Below are positions 16,995 to 24,984 of a DNA stretch of 64,000 nucleotides, in pieces. This DNA is from Acidobacteriota bacterium. GTDB taxonomy: Bacteria; Acidobacteriota; Terriglobia; Terriglobales; Acidobacteriaceae. How positions within the stretch are numbered: position 1 is the stretch's first letter; each line of letters starts with the position of its first letter. Position numbers and translations under genes: made by a program. The notes beneath the pieces are model-generated. The model was not told the DNA's origin and ran no database searches. It saw nothing but the letters and a program-made list of their open reading frames with translations. The stretch spans positions 62,001 to 126,000 of the forward strand of contig JAJYVF010000004.1 in the NCBI GenBank assembly GCA_021792135.1. Direction: 5' to 3'.

Positions 16995-17966
16995 CTATGC
17001 CGTGTGCCGGTGGCGGATAGGTCTGCCGAGTGCCTCGCGGATGTCCTCTTTGCGGCAACCCGCGAAGCACTTGTAGACGAGCGGATTGGACTTGAGGATC
17101 TTCAGATTGTCGCCGTGACGGTCCCGGCCCGCACTCGCACACGATGGACAGCGCGCAACCCAGTTCTTCGGATCGCGAACGCGCGTGTTGACCTGGACGT
17201 GTTCGAGGATCCGGAACTCCCTGTATCCGGGCGGGAGAACCGGCGGGATGTACGGCTCACGCTTAGGCGGCAAGTACGCTTCGGGAAGCGTCATTCCCTG
17301 AATGAACGTTTGGAGCTCGCTTTCCGTCAGCTTCTTGAGGTCTCGGATGTACTCGATCTGCGCTTCCGGATTTGGGGCCGCTTCATAAAACCAGTAGCGC
17401 CGATTTGACTTCCGATGCACACCCATCGGTGCGCGGATGGCGTTCCCATACTCACCATCTTCGAGGCGATCCTGCTTTGGAAAGACTTCGATGCCTTGTT
17501 TGAGACCGGCGCCAACGATCGGAACACCGAGACGTAGGGCGAGATTGTATATGTAGATGCGCGCCTCAGAAGCCAACAGAGGTGAATGCGCAAATATCCA
17601 GAGATGTCCGCCGCGCCGGGACTGTTCCAGGGCTGCTTCGACCCCGTCCTGCTTCAACTCCCACTGTAACTTTGAGAGTGCCTCGATAGCGCCGTCAAAG
17701 TCTGCATCGATGGCGACCCACTTTGTACGTTGGGTCACCGGGTTGATCGAAAACAGGTTGATGGTGATGTCGCCGTTCAGATGCATCCGAATGACGTCGG
17801 CGTTGAGCGGCTTCGGCTCGTCCGTGGCTTTATCCTTCGCGAGAAAGTACGGGAAACTGCCATCGGCCGCCGGGCGTACGAACTGCATCCCGTACGCCAG
17901 GCGGTTCACGAAAAGCTTGATGTACTCTCGAGCCGTCTCAGGGCTCACGCAAAAGTGTTCGTACAT
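16995..17966 (-). CDS. Archaeo-eukaryotic primase-polymerase with C-terminal zinc finger (323 aa)
   Basis: The catalytic motifs of the archaeo-eukaryotic primase superfamily are present: VAIDADFDG (Asp87 and Asp89), SRRGGHLWIF (His121) and IEVFPKQ with AIRAPMGVHRKSN (159-187). This arrangement resembles the primase domain of TOTE-type systems. A four-cysteine zinc finger follows at C273, C276, C300 and C304 (RCPSC...YKCFAGC). The enzyme should start or extend DNA on single-stranded templates, for example during lagging-strand or recipient-strand synthesis of the ICE. GGGAGG precedes the ATG, and a good promoter lies just upstream. Confidence 0.85.
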   Translation of the reverse strand: MYEHFCVSPETAREYIKLFVNRLAYGMQFVRPAADGSFPYFLAKDKATDEPKPLNADVIRMHLNGDITINLFSINPVTQRTKWVAIDADFDGAIEALSKLQWELKQDGVEAALEQSRRGGHLWIFAHSPLLASEARIYIYNLALRLGVPIVGAGLKQGIEVFPKQDRLEDGEYGNAIRAPMGVHRKSNRRYWFYEAAPNPEAQIEYIRDLKKLTESELQTFIQGMTLPEAYLPPKREPYIPPVLPPGYREFRILEHVQVNTRVRDPKNWVARCPSCASAGRDRHGDNLKILKSNPLVYKCFAGCRKEDIREALGRPIRHRHTA

Positions 17967-17992
17967 GGCGGTCCCTCCCGATTCCGGCAGTG

Positions 17993-18021
17993 GTTGTAAC
18001 CCGGTTCCAAAACTCGGTCAA
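17993..18021 (-). promoter_or_regulatory. Promoter with the shared 13-bp box, copy 1
   Basis: On the minus strand TTGACC (18,021-18,016) is followed after 17 bases by TACAAC (17,998-17,993), a good sigma-70-like pair. The start codon of the primase-polymerase is about 27 bases further on. The -35 hexamer is part of TTGACCGAGTTTT, which recurs exactly at two other operon heads of the element (see 37,206 and 41,780). Confidence 0.65.
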
Positions 18022-18102
18022 ATTCACAGGAAGTGCGTAGTTTGCACGCACCGGGAGGGGCCACCGTTTGTTGTGGACTGGCGGGTTTGCGGTGAGATCC
18101 GC

Positions 18103-18465
18103 TCAGGCTTCCGCTATTTCCCGATCTTCAATCAGTAGCTCAGGCTGATCGACGAATCGGAACAGGTCATACGTTTTGAAGGTCATGTCGAACGCTTCGG
18201 CGCTGAACTGGTCGTCGTAGGCGTCGTCGAAGGAGAGCATGAACATGTTGCCGGACTGCCGATCGTAGACGTAGATGGCGCCGGATTCCGCGTCGCCCGG
18301 AACCATGGAGAGGATCATTGCTCCGCGCGGTCCCTGGATAAGGCGGGACAATACGGCCTCTCCGGCGGTGAGAAACGCGTCGACAGTTTGCTCGATGTTG
18401 TGGCCAGTGACCTGGCGCCAGTTGGACAAGTGGTGGGCTGACAACGTTCCAAGTGGACCGTTCAT
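18103..18465 (-). CDS. Unknown protein (120 aa)
   Basis: The ATG at 18,465 has AAAGGAG upstream. The protein is mixed alpha/beta: an N-terminal helix pair (IEQTVDAFLTAGEAVLSRLI), then strands AMILSMVPGD and GAIYVYDRQSGNMFML, and an acidic end. The fold might be a small PAS-like or roadblock-like unit, but no family is recognised. It follows the small membrane protein gene by about 20 bases. Confidence 0.6.
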   Translation of the reverse strand: MNGPLGTLSAHHLSNWRQVTGHNIEQTVDAFLTAGEAVLSRLIQGPRGAMILSMVPGDAESGAIYVYDRQSGNMFMLSFDDAYDDQFSAEAFDMTFKTYDLFRFVDQPELLIEDREIAEA

Positions 18466-18486
18466 GGAAGACTCCTTTCCTTCGGT

Positions 18487-18774
18487 TCATGGTGTTTCGT
18501 TGAGGTTGCGGGCCCGAATGGCAACGCGGAATGTGCGGAACGTAAGGACCCAAAGATGCAGCAGAGTGGCCACCATGCCGATGAAGAGGACCGGCAGGAG
18601 CGATCTTTCAAACTGGCTGAGGTACGGGGCGACGTCAGGCTGGCGCGTGAGGTGGAATCCGTACCAGTCGAAAACGGTGAGTCCCAGAGTGACGGCAAGC
18701 CGGACAAGTGCAAGTTGAGCGGGCCGGGTTGTGCTCTGGGAGTGCATGGAAGGCCGGGCAAGATTGCTGAACAT
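18487..18774 (-). CDS. Small two-pass membrane protein (95 aa)
   Basis: Two hydrophobic segments are visible, LVRLAVTLGLTVFDWYGF and LLPVLFIGMVATLLHLWVL, joined by a short polar loop, so the protein is probably a helical hairpin in the inner membrane. The ATG at 18,774 has AGGAG eight bases upstream. It may serve the transfer apparatus or surface exclusion. The function is unknown. Confidence 0.55.
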   Translation of the reverse strand: MFSNLARPSMHSQSTTRPAQLALVRLAVTLGLTVFDWYGFHLTRQPDVAPYLSQFERSLLPVLFIGMVATLLHLWVLTFRTFRVAIRARNLNETP

Positions 18775-19290
18775 GGGTGTTCTCCTGGGTGTGTCGTGCG
18801 GAGTTTGCAAACTGTGAGTCGGGCGCACGGAAGCGGGGAGGCGGGAAAGCCTCAGTCGGTTTCCGAGGTTGAGTGAGGAAGATGGTCCGGCGGTTTAGGC
18901 ACCGGCTACTGCTCTCGGGAGGCTTACCATGCGGTTGCTTCTAGGAGCTTGAGAAGCGATTCCTACGGGACAATGGTGCGGGTTTCCGTTATTGCGGTCG
19001 CAGTCTCGAGTGCCGAACCTCAGTCCACATCGCAAGTAGGTTTAGACCGTTTACTCGATATCGGGATCTTGATTTCCGCGAATCCGCCTACAATCACCGC
19101 ACAAACACGAACACCCTTTGGGCCTATTTGCCTTTCGTTCCAAAACCTCGAAAAACAACGGGTAGTCAGAACGTATGTCCTTCTAAGGGCAAGACATGAC
19201 AGGGACCGTTTCCGCTCAATGGGAAGTAGCTGGGAGGCAATGGGAAGTCAATAGAGACGGGCTCTGCACAGACGTCGGCGCGAAGATGCG
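18775..19290. other. Gap without a gene (516 bp); short direct repeat
   Basis: No credible gene is seen on either strand. The element CAATGGGAAGT occurs twice 21 bases apart (19,217-19,227 and 19,238-19,248), two helical turns, which could be a small regulatory site. The segment separates the replication-relaxation operon from the genes that follow it and probably carries a promoter for the small membrane protein. Confidence 0.4.
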
Positions 19291-20079
19291 CTACGAACTG
19301 CGGACTATCGACGTGGCAAACATCATTCTGAATGGCGTCACTTCAGAGTCTTCGCCGGTCAAAAGCGTGTTCGCATCGAGTGGATTCTCGCGGAAGGATT
19401 CACTCAGCGCGATGCCGACTCGCTTCTTCGCTGTCCGCATTTCATCGGCTAACAGATAAAGCACATTGCGATCTGACGCCAGATAGAGGGCAACATCGAC
19501 AGTCTTATCGCGATCGAGCATCTGCCGAATTTCCCGATAACGGTTTGCACCCTTCGGCGTTCGCTCGTACTCAATACCCACGGTGCGTAGTTGTCCGTCG
19601 ACAACAATCTCCGCAACTGCGTCATAATCCTTCGCCTCGCCGGCGGGCAGAACCGTGTTGCGGGACGACACTTCCAGTTCGCTGAGCCACGACCGGAGGA
19701 TACCGTGCTGCGTCAGCGCAAGCCGGATTCGCACCAACTCGATAGCGTGCGGCACCTGGGAATGGTGGATGATCTGTTCGACAGAGGAAGGCAGAGACAC
19801 GAGAGAATGTCCGCGCGACTCAAGAACCCGGAGACCATTCGGGGTGATAACGAAGAACGGTTCGCCGAGAAATCCATCTTCTTCAATCCGCTCGACCAGG
19901 CCATGATGCTGCAGCCGCGTGACACGCCAATCGGCGCTGCGCCGCGTTGTCTCGATTCCTTCAAGGCGCAACAGTAGCCTCAGTTGCCGGAAAGAGATCG
20001 CGCGCGCGTTCCTTATGTGAAGCAGAACGGGCACGTCTCGCTCATTTGAAATGTCGATAAATCCCTTGAAATACCTCAT
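19291..20079 (-). CDS. Replication-relaxation family winged-helix protein (262 aa)
   Basis: The N-terminal half carries a winged-helix pattern: ISFRQLRLLLRLEGIETTRRS, then RVTRLQHHGLVERIEED and FVITPNGLRVLESRG. The C-terminal half continues with VGIEYERTPKGANRYREIR and VALYLASDRNVLYLL, like the nuclease-like part of replication-relaxation proteins. These are found on plasmids and ICEs near transfer genes. The start overlaps the upstream stop by four bases (ATGA), so it ends a run coupled to the 170-residue gene. Confidence 0.75.
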   Translation of the reverse strand: MRYFKGFIDISNERDVPVLLHIRNARAISFRQLRLLLRLEGIETTRRSADWRVTRLQHHGLVERIEEDGFLGEPFFVITPNGLRVLESRGHSLVSLPSSVEQIIHHSQVPHAIELVRIRLALTQHGILRSWLSELEVSSRNTVLPAGEAKDYDAVAEIVVDGQLRTVGIEYERTPKGANRYREIRQMLDRDKTVDVALYLASDRNVLYLLADEMRTAKKRVGIALSESFRENPLDANTLLTGEDSEVTPFRMMFATSIVRSS

Positions 20080-20588
20080 GCGTACTCCAGGTCAGCGGCT
20101 TCCATCAGGCTCAACATGCGACCGCCCGAAGTGATCTGCCATGTCCCGAGATCGCTCCTGATCCAGGCGTCGGGCCGCATGAGAAGCATTGCTTCGAATC
20201 GCGTTCCCCTTCGGCTGATTGAGACGGGCTGCACGCCGGGCGAACTCCAGTCCGGGCTATCGAAAAAAATCTGACCCTGGACACCATCTGTGACCGTGAC
20301 CAGATACTCGTCGGGTTCAGCATTCGGGCATTTCTTTGTCACCAACAGGTGGGTCCTGCCTCCGTAGATCTTAGGAATCTCGCACGCAAAAGTTGCGCCG
20401 ATGGCGCGCATCTGGAACTCGGGATGGAAGCCGCTCGAACGGTTAAAGCGGACCTGCCCGGCCCAGATCCAGTTGTGATCGATTCGTCTTCCGTGGCGGA
20501 TTCCGGCCGAATTGAACCAGGCTGGCTGGCGGCCGGCACTGCGGCCGGCCCACCAATTGCTCCCGAAACCGATCATGCGCACGCGCAT
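20076..20588 (-). CDS. Unknown ICE protein (170 aa)
   Basis: The start at 20,588 (MRVRMIGFGSNWWAG) overlaps the end of the 227-residue gene by 16 bases. The stop overlaps the next start by four. The protein is beta-rich with many aromatic residues (GGRTHLLVTKKCPN, EYLVTVTDGVQGQIFFDSP, TWQITSGGRMLSL). No membrane segment or catalytic motif is seen. It sits between the coupling-protein block and the replication-relaxation gene. Function unknown. Confidence 0.6.
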   Translation of the reverse strand: MRVRMIGFGSNWWAGRSAGRQPAWFNSAGIRHGRRIDHNWIWAGQVRFNRSSGFHPEFQMRAIGATFACEIPKIYGGRTHLLVTKKCPNAEPDEYLVTVTDGVQGQIFFDSPDWSSPGVQPVSISRRGTRFEAMLLMRPDAWIRSDLGTWQITSGGRMLSLMEAADLEYA

Positions 20589-21256
20589 GGCGCGATCGCC
20601 TCGAGCAGGTCCTGTACCAGGAGACGGGCCGCAAGATTGCGCTTCGCTCCCGCCTGCTCGCGATGTATCGCGAAGATCCTGATCTTCAGTAACGCATCTA
20701 CGGTCTTGTTTTGCTCCTGGAACTGGCACAGCAGTTCGCCCAGTTGTCCCATAAGAAGGATGAATTCGGCCTCTTCGTCTTCCCCACGCGGCACCAGCGT
20801 GCGCACGTATTCGGTCCACTCCGGGGCGCGTGAATCGCTCACTTGTGCGCGCTTATAGCTGCGCCAGATCGCAAAAGCTGGGCTCTCCTTTTCGAGGCGA
20901 CGGATCAACTTCTCCATCGACTGCTTGGGCGTCTCCGCCGTGATGACCGGCGGCTCGGCGGGCGCCGCCTGCATCATGAGCCGGGTCATGTCGGCAAAGA
21001 TCCGGTTATTCAGGGTCACCAGCGCGCGGGTGCGTGCCGGCTCGTCAAGCGCCTGGAGGCGATGCAACTCCACATCAACCTCCACAGGTACGGGCAGATT
21101 GCGAACCGCGTAGAACTGCAGATAGAGCGTCGTCATCCCGAACGCACTCACGTAGGCGCGGTCCTGGGGCGGGACATCTGTTTCGACATAGGCCCGCCAG
21201 GAATCGGAATTCTTGAATTCGAGGCGCGACCGGAATTGAGAGGGGGACGTCGGCAT
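20573..21256 (-). CDS. Unknown ICE protein (227 aa)
   Basis: The protein is soluble and mostly helical after residue 70, with motifs such as VPVEVDVELHRLQALDEPAR and PAFAIWRSYKRAQVSD. A GGGAGC stretch lies 13 bases before the ATG, a weak ribosome site, so the start is the least certain part. It is eight bases from the signal-peptide protein upstream. No family is recognised. The position suggests a role in transfer. Confidence 0.6.
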   Translation of the reverse strand: MPTSPSQFRSRLEFKNSDSWRAYVETDVPPQDRAYVSAFGMTTLYLQFYAVRNLPVPVEVDVELHRLQALDEPARTRALVTLNNRIFADMTRLMMQAAPAEPPVITAETPKQSMEKLIRRLEKESPAFAIWRSYKRAQVSDSRAPEWTEYVRTLVPRGEDEEAEFILLMGQLGELLCQFQEQNKTVDALLKIRIFAIHREQAGAKRNLAARLLVQDLLEAIAPCACA

Positions 21257-21264
21257 GTGGTGGT

Positions 21265-22029
21265 CTATGCTCCCTTGAGCGTCCGATTCCGCTGCCGTTC
21301 CTGTTCGAGAAGGGCCGTCGTTTGGTTCAAACGCTCCCTCAGATTCTGCTCCGTATTTTGCATTGCTTCAATTCGCCGCTCGAGCAAAAGGGCCTGCTGC
21401 CCGAGGTCGGAAGCGCCTGCCGTATCGCGAACCGCTGCGGGCTTTCGTGGACCAATGGGTCCCGAAGCCGTTTGCTCCGTCATCGCAGCCGATCTCGGCC
21501 CTTCAATCAGCCGCTCCACCTTCCGCTGTGTTCGCACATCAGCGCGGCTGTCGGAAGACGATTTCTCGGCCGCCTGACTTGCGGCGAGAGCCAGAGCAGC
21601 GTTGTGCTTTTCTACGAGACGGTTGTACTCGTCCGTTCGCCGCGCAATCTCTGCGTGATCGCTGCCCCTTCCGTTCCAGAGTTCCGTGATCAAACTGGCG
21701 GCAATCAGCTCCTTCTTTTCGCTCGATCGGAGGCTGAAGATGTACAGGACTGTCACACCAGTGAACAGGGATAGCGCCACCACGTTTGACCAGAAGAGAA
21801 CGTTGTCCAGTGTTTTCGCAACGACGACCGCGCGCTCCGCTGCAACCTGCCCGCCGTAGTCCACCTGGTCTGGATTCACTTTTCCGAGAGCGTAATCGAA
21901 GAATCCCTGGCGACTTTTGGTCGATTGATCTACCCCCGCCTGCGGACTTGGGCGCGACTGGGCGAAGGCTGAACCATGCAGCCAGAGCCCCGCCAGCGCC
22001 GCCAACAGGATTGAACGCGTGGTATTCAT
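21265..22029 (-). CDS. Membrane-anchored coiled-coil protein of the transfer region (254 aa)
   Basis: A signal peptide (MNTTRSILLAALAGLWLHGS, likely cut after AFA) is followed by a membrane segment at about 77-98 (LFWSNVVALSLFTGVTVLYIF) and a long charged C-terminus with a coiled coil at about 205-250 (LLLERRIEAMQNTEQNLRER). The start overlaps the virD4 stop by four bases (ATGA). The topology resembles accessory proteins that anchor to the secretion channel. No family is recognised. Confidence 0.65.
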   Translation of the reverse strand: MNTTRSILLAALAGLWLHGSAFAQSRPSPQAGVDQSTKSRQGFFDYALGKVNPDQVDYGGQVAAERAVVVAKTLDNVLFWSNVVALSLFTGVTVLYIFSLRSSEKKELIAASLITELWNGRGSDHAEIARRTDEYNRLVEKHNAALALAASQAAEKSSSDSRADVRTQRKVERLIEGPRSAAMTEQTASGPIGPRKPAAVRDTAGASDLGQQALLLERRIEAMQNTEQNLRERLNQTTALLEQERQRNRTLKGA

Positions 22030-23822
22030 TCGCCACCACCAGTCACCCTGGACAGTGACACGCCAGACGATCTCCGCCTTGTGCGCGCTTCACTTTCTTC
22101 CTTGAAGCCGAGACTTGCGCCGATGTCCGGATCCACGATGCTGTTCATGCGTGGGTACAGATCGAAATCAAAGCCCGCGAGGTGGAACGATGGCTGGCGG
22201 CGCGCATGCAGATGAGAATGCAGTGTGCCTTCCCGCGGGTCGGCCATCAGAATTTCCATCTGGCCGACAGGAAGGTTCTTGATGTGCTCTTCCCGGGCGC
22301 GCGTTTCGCGGGTATCGCTCTCGCTGCCCATCCCGGTCTCCATGTACTTGGTGGCAAAGATACCCGTGCGGCGGACCGAAAGTGTGCGCCGCTTGGTCGC
22401 GACACGGGACGATGCTTTGAGAAACCATTGCACGGTATTCTCTTCCGAGCCGTGCATGATCATCTTCGTCGCAGGCGCTGAGATTACTTCGTCGGCAAAG
22501 GCCTGGCCAAGTTTCTGGAACTGAGGAACGGCCTGGGTGGAGAAAAGCATCATCACTCTGGCGCCGCGCGCGGTCTGAAGTCCATGGGGGAAATCAGGGA
22601 AGACGAAAGGGCCAATCTCATCGAATAGGACGCTGAGGTAGGGTTCATTGAGATCGCGCTGTGCGCGGGACTGCGAGTAGCGTTTTCCAATCGTCAGTTG
22701 GATGTTCTTGAGCAGGATCTTTCCGAGCGCTTCGCATGCCCGTTTGTTCTTGTTCAGATTGAGCACGATCCACAGGATGAGCCCTTCGTCCACAACTTGG
22801 TCCGTTGTCAGATTGTCCTGATAGGAGCCGGTAATGATGGAGAGGTTGTCCTCAAGAAATGCGACCAGCTCGTTCAAGAGGCCCTGAATCTTCTCGACCC
22901 GGTCCCGGTCCTTGAAAGACCGGAGAAGCATCTTTGCCGACATCTCGAAGGTCTGACGCGCCTGCACAGAGATATTGGGAAGGGACGCGATCCGTTTTCT
23001 GGCGATTGCGATCTGTTCGGCAAGAACGTCTTCTTCAAGTGCCATGACCAGAACATCGAAGGTATTGAACACCTTTCCGGTGTAATGGAGGATGCGCACG
23101 AGATCGTAGAGGTAGGCCTCCTGATGTCCCTCGAAGAAGTCTTTGGCTAGGCCAAAGCTCTGGAACATGAAGTTGACGTGCTCCTGATAGAGGTCATCTG
23201 GAGAAACGAAGGGGTTGTACTTGACCGACCTCTGGGGATTTGTGGGGTTAATCACGCGGAGATCCTGCAGCCTGCCGGCCGCGGTGATCTCGGGCAACAA
23301 GTCTTCGAGAAACTCCTCGTCGCCCTTGCCGTCGAAGACGATCATCGGCATCGGGCGGCCTCCATAGGTGCGGTGCAGGTCCTGGACGATGATGTTTTTG
23401 AGAAAGGTCGACTTCCCCGCGCCGGTTCCGCCGGCGATGATCCCATGCCTGGTCCGTACGGAATCCGGCCACAGCCATGGTTCTCCGTGGACGTTGTATC
23501 CGAGGACGGTGGCTCCCGCTTGCCGCGCTCCGTCAACGATTTTCTGGTCTTTGCTCGCCGCAACAAGGAGAGGCGGATGGGGCCAATGGGACTCCTTGCG
23601 CGTTCTCCTGCCGATAAAATGGCTCAGCACCAGCATCAGTCCGAATAACGAAATGACGGCGTAACAGAAGATTTCAAGGCACTGCGCATTTGTCATGCGC
23701 AGCCGCGACACCGCAACATACCACAGGCCGGCGCAGATCGCGCAGCCCAGGAGGATGACAGCGCCTGTGATGTCGTCAGCGGATGGCGTAGTCGACCGGC
23801 CGGATTGGTAGTCGGGACTCAT
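22026..23822 (-). CDS. Type IV coupling protein, VirD4/TraG family (598 aa)
   Basis: Two N-terminal membrane helices (about 18-38 and 50-70) precede a RecA-like ATPase: Walker A GGTGAGKS at 131-138 and the Walker B stretch VLFDEIGPF. A DGKGDEEF loop after the first strand also fits the TraG/TraD-like family. It should pump the relaxase-DNA complex to the secretion channel. The start at 23,822 is two bases after the preceding stop. The gene sits within the virB-type cluster, as in many ICEs. Confidence 0.9.
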   Translation of the reverse strand: MSPDYQSGRSTTPSADDITGAVILLGCAICAGLWYVAVSRLRMTNAQCLEIFCYAVISLFGLMLVLSHFIGRRTRKESHWPHPPLLVAASKDQKIVDGARQAGATVLGYNVHGEPWLWPDSVRTRHGIIAGGTGAGKSTFLKNIIVQDLHRTYGGRPMPMIVFDGKGDEEFLEDLLPEITAAGRLQDLRVINPTNPQRSVKYNPFVSPDDLYQEHVNFMFQSFGLAKDFFEGHQEAYLYDLVRILHYTGKVFNTFDVLVMALEEDVLAEQIAIARKRIASLPNISVQARQTFEMSAKMLLRSFKDRDRVEKIQGLLNELVAFLEDNLSIITGSYQDNLTTDQVVDEGLILWIVLNLNKNKRACEALGKILLKNIQLTIGKRYSQSRAQRDLNEPYLSVLFDEIGPFVFPDFPHGLQTARGARVMMLFSTQAVPQFQKLGQAFADEVISAPATKMIMHGSEENTVQWFLKASSRVATKRRTLSVRRTGIFATKYMETGMGSESDTRETRAREEHIKNLPVGQMEILMADPREGTLHSHLHARRQPSFHLAGFDFDLYPRMNSIVDPDIGASLGFKEESEARTRRRSSGVSLSRVTGGGE

Positions 23823-23824
23823 CT

Positions 23825-24061
23825 TTATCTCGTAATACTGAAGTAGACGAAGACACCGGCAGCCGTGAGGCCGACTCCGGCCAGGATAATGAGCAGTCTG
23901 CTGGGTCTCCACTTTCCGCGTGTATCGACTGGTGTAAGCTCATCCTCGAAGAGGCGAAGCAAGCTGTGCTTGACGCTGCTCTCGGGGTCTTCACGGTAGA
24001 GCAGATGGAGTGCCCGTCGAACATCGGCCAGGCTCACATAGCCATGGTCTCGGGTGGTCAC
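23825..24061 (-). CDS. Small tail-anchored protein (78 aa)
   Basis: Translation starts at GTG (24,061), which overlaps the VirB9-like stop as GTGA. A soluble helical part (DVRRALHLLYREDPESSVKH) is followed by a single C-terminal membrane helix (LLIILAGVGLTAAGVFVYF). The arrangement puts most of it in the cytoplasm. It lies just before the coupling protein and may assist its assembly. Function unknown. Confidence 0.6.
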   Translation of the reverse strand: MTTRDHGYVSLADVRRALHLLYREDPESSVKHSLLRLFEDELTPVDTRGKWRPSRLLIILAGVGLTAAGVFVYFSITR

Positions 24062-24903
24062 AGGACGACCTCGACAGTCAGCGCGTGATTTTGAAAACTC
24101 CCGAAGTCCAACTCGTAAAGCATCGGTGCACTTGGTTCGCTGCCACCGATCGTGATAACACCTGTCGTCGCTTGCCCCGGTTCGAGGTTCGGAGTCAGCA
24201 CTGCAGCATGGATCACATCGATGGGGGAACCTTTTGTTGCCTTGAAACGGGAGGCGGTTTGCTGACTAAGTTGGTGATCACGGAGGCTCAGAAGCGAAAT
24301 CGGTGCTTCTGTCGGGTGGGGCTGAAACACGTCGGGCATGGTCACGCGGAACGGATCGCTCGATTGATTACGGAGAGAAAAGCGAATGAGAAGGCGGTCC
24401 TTCGAACGCAGGACCTCCTCAACGCGGACGGCGATCTCTCCGGGCTGCTGCTTTTGATCGTCCAGAGTGATACTTTCCGAGCGCATCACTGCGTCGTCCT
24501 GCGCTTGCATCGACAGTTGCCGCCGATTCTCGTCCGCAGCCGACGCCGTTATGGCGCTCTGCTGTGCAGTATGCCCAGCCGGCGGGATGCGCACAAGCAT
24601 GTCCATCTTCGACAACTCACCTGCTGGATCAATCTCGTAGATCAATTGCCGCGTTGGCGTCCAGATGAAGAGATTCGTTGCTGCATTTTCCCGCAGAGGC
24701 TCAACGAAGAGCTTGTCCCCGTTGCGCTCAAGCGCGAAGTTGCTGTGATCGGCGAGCGCAAACATGGAGATAGGTTCGCCCGGATCAATCACGGTGAAAT
24801 GATTCAGCGTGGTGTGGATGTGAGGTGTCTCGGTGAAGGTCGTGGTCTGGGCAGCGGCGGCCAAAGAAATGGCGCCGATCGCAAGCGTGGCGATAACTTT
24901 CAT
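24058..24903 (-). CDS. VirB9/TrbG-like protein (281 aa)
   Basis: A signal peptide (MKVIATLAIGAISLAAAAQ) precedes a segment typical of the VirB9/TrbG/CagX N-terminal domain: FALERNGDKLFVEPL followed by ATNLFIWTPTRQLIYEI. The C-terminal half is beta-rich (LLIRFSLRNQSSDPFRV). Such proteins form the outer-membrane core of the type IV secretion channel with VirB7 and VirB10. A second VirB9-like protein is encoded at 39,108-40,070, so this one may be a specialised paralogue. The gene directly follows the polymerase-like gene. Confidence 0.7.
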   Translation of the reverse strand: MKVIATLAIGAISLAAAAQTTTFTETPHIHTTLNHFTVIDPGEPISMFALADHSNFALERNGDKLFVEPLRENAATNLFIWTPTRQLIYEIDPAGELSKMDMLVRIPPAGHTAQQSAITASAADENRRQLSMQAQDDAVMRSESITLDDQKQQPGEIAVRVEEVLRSKDRLLIRFSLRNQSSDPFRVTMPDVFQPHPTEAPISLLSLRDHQLSQQTASRFKATKGSPIDVIHAAVLTPNLEPGQATTGVITIGGSEPSAPMLYELDFGSFQNHALTVEVVL

Positions 24904-24984
24904 AGCGGACTCCTCTGCCTTCACACCGAGCGTGGAAGGCTGCCCGGAGAAGCCGCGCAATTGGCCAGCTTCTCCGATGCAGGG

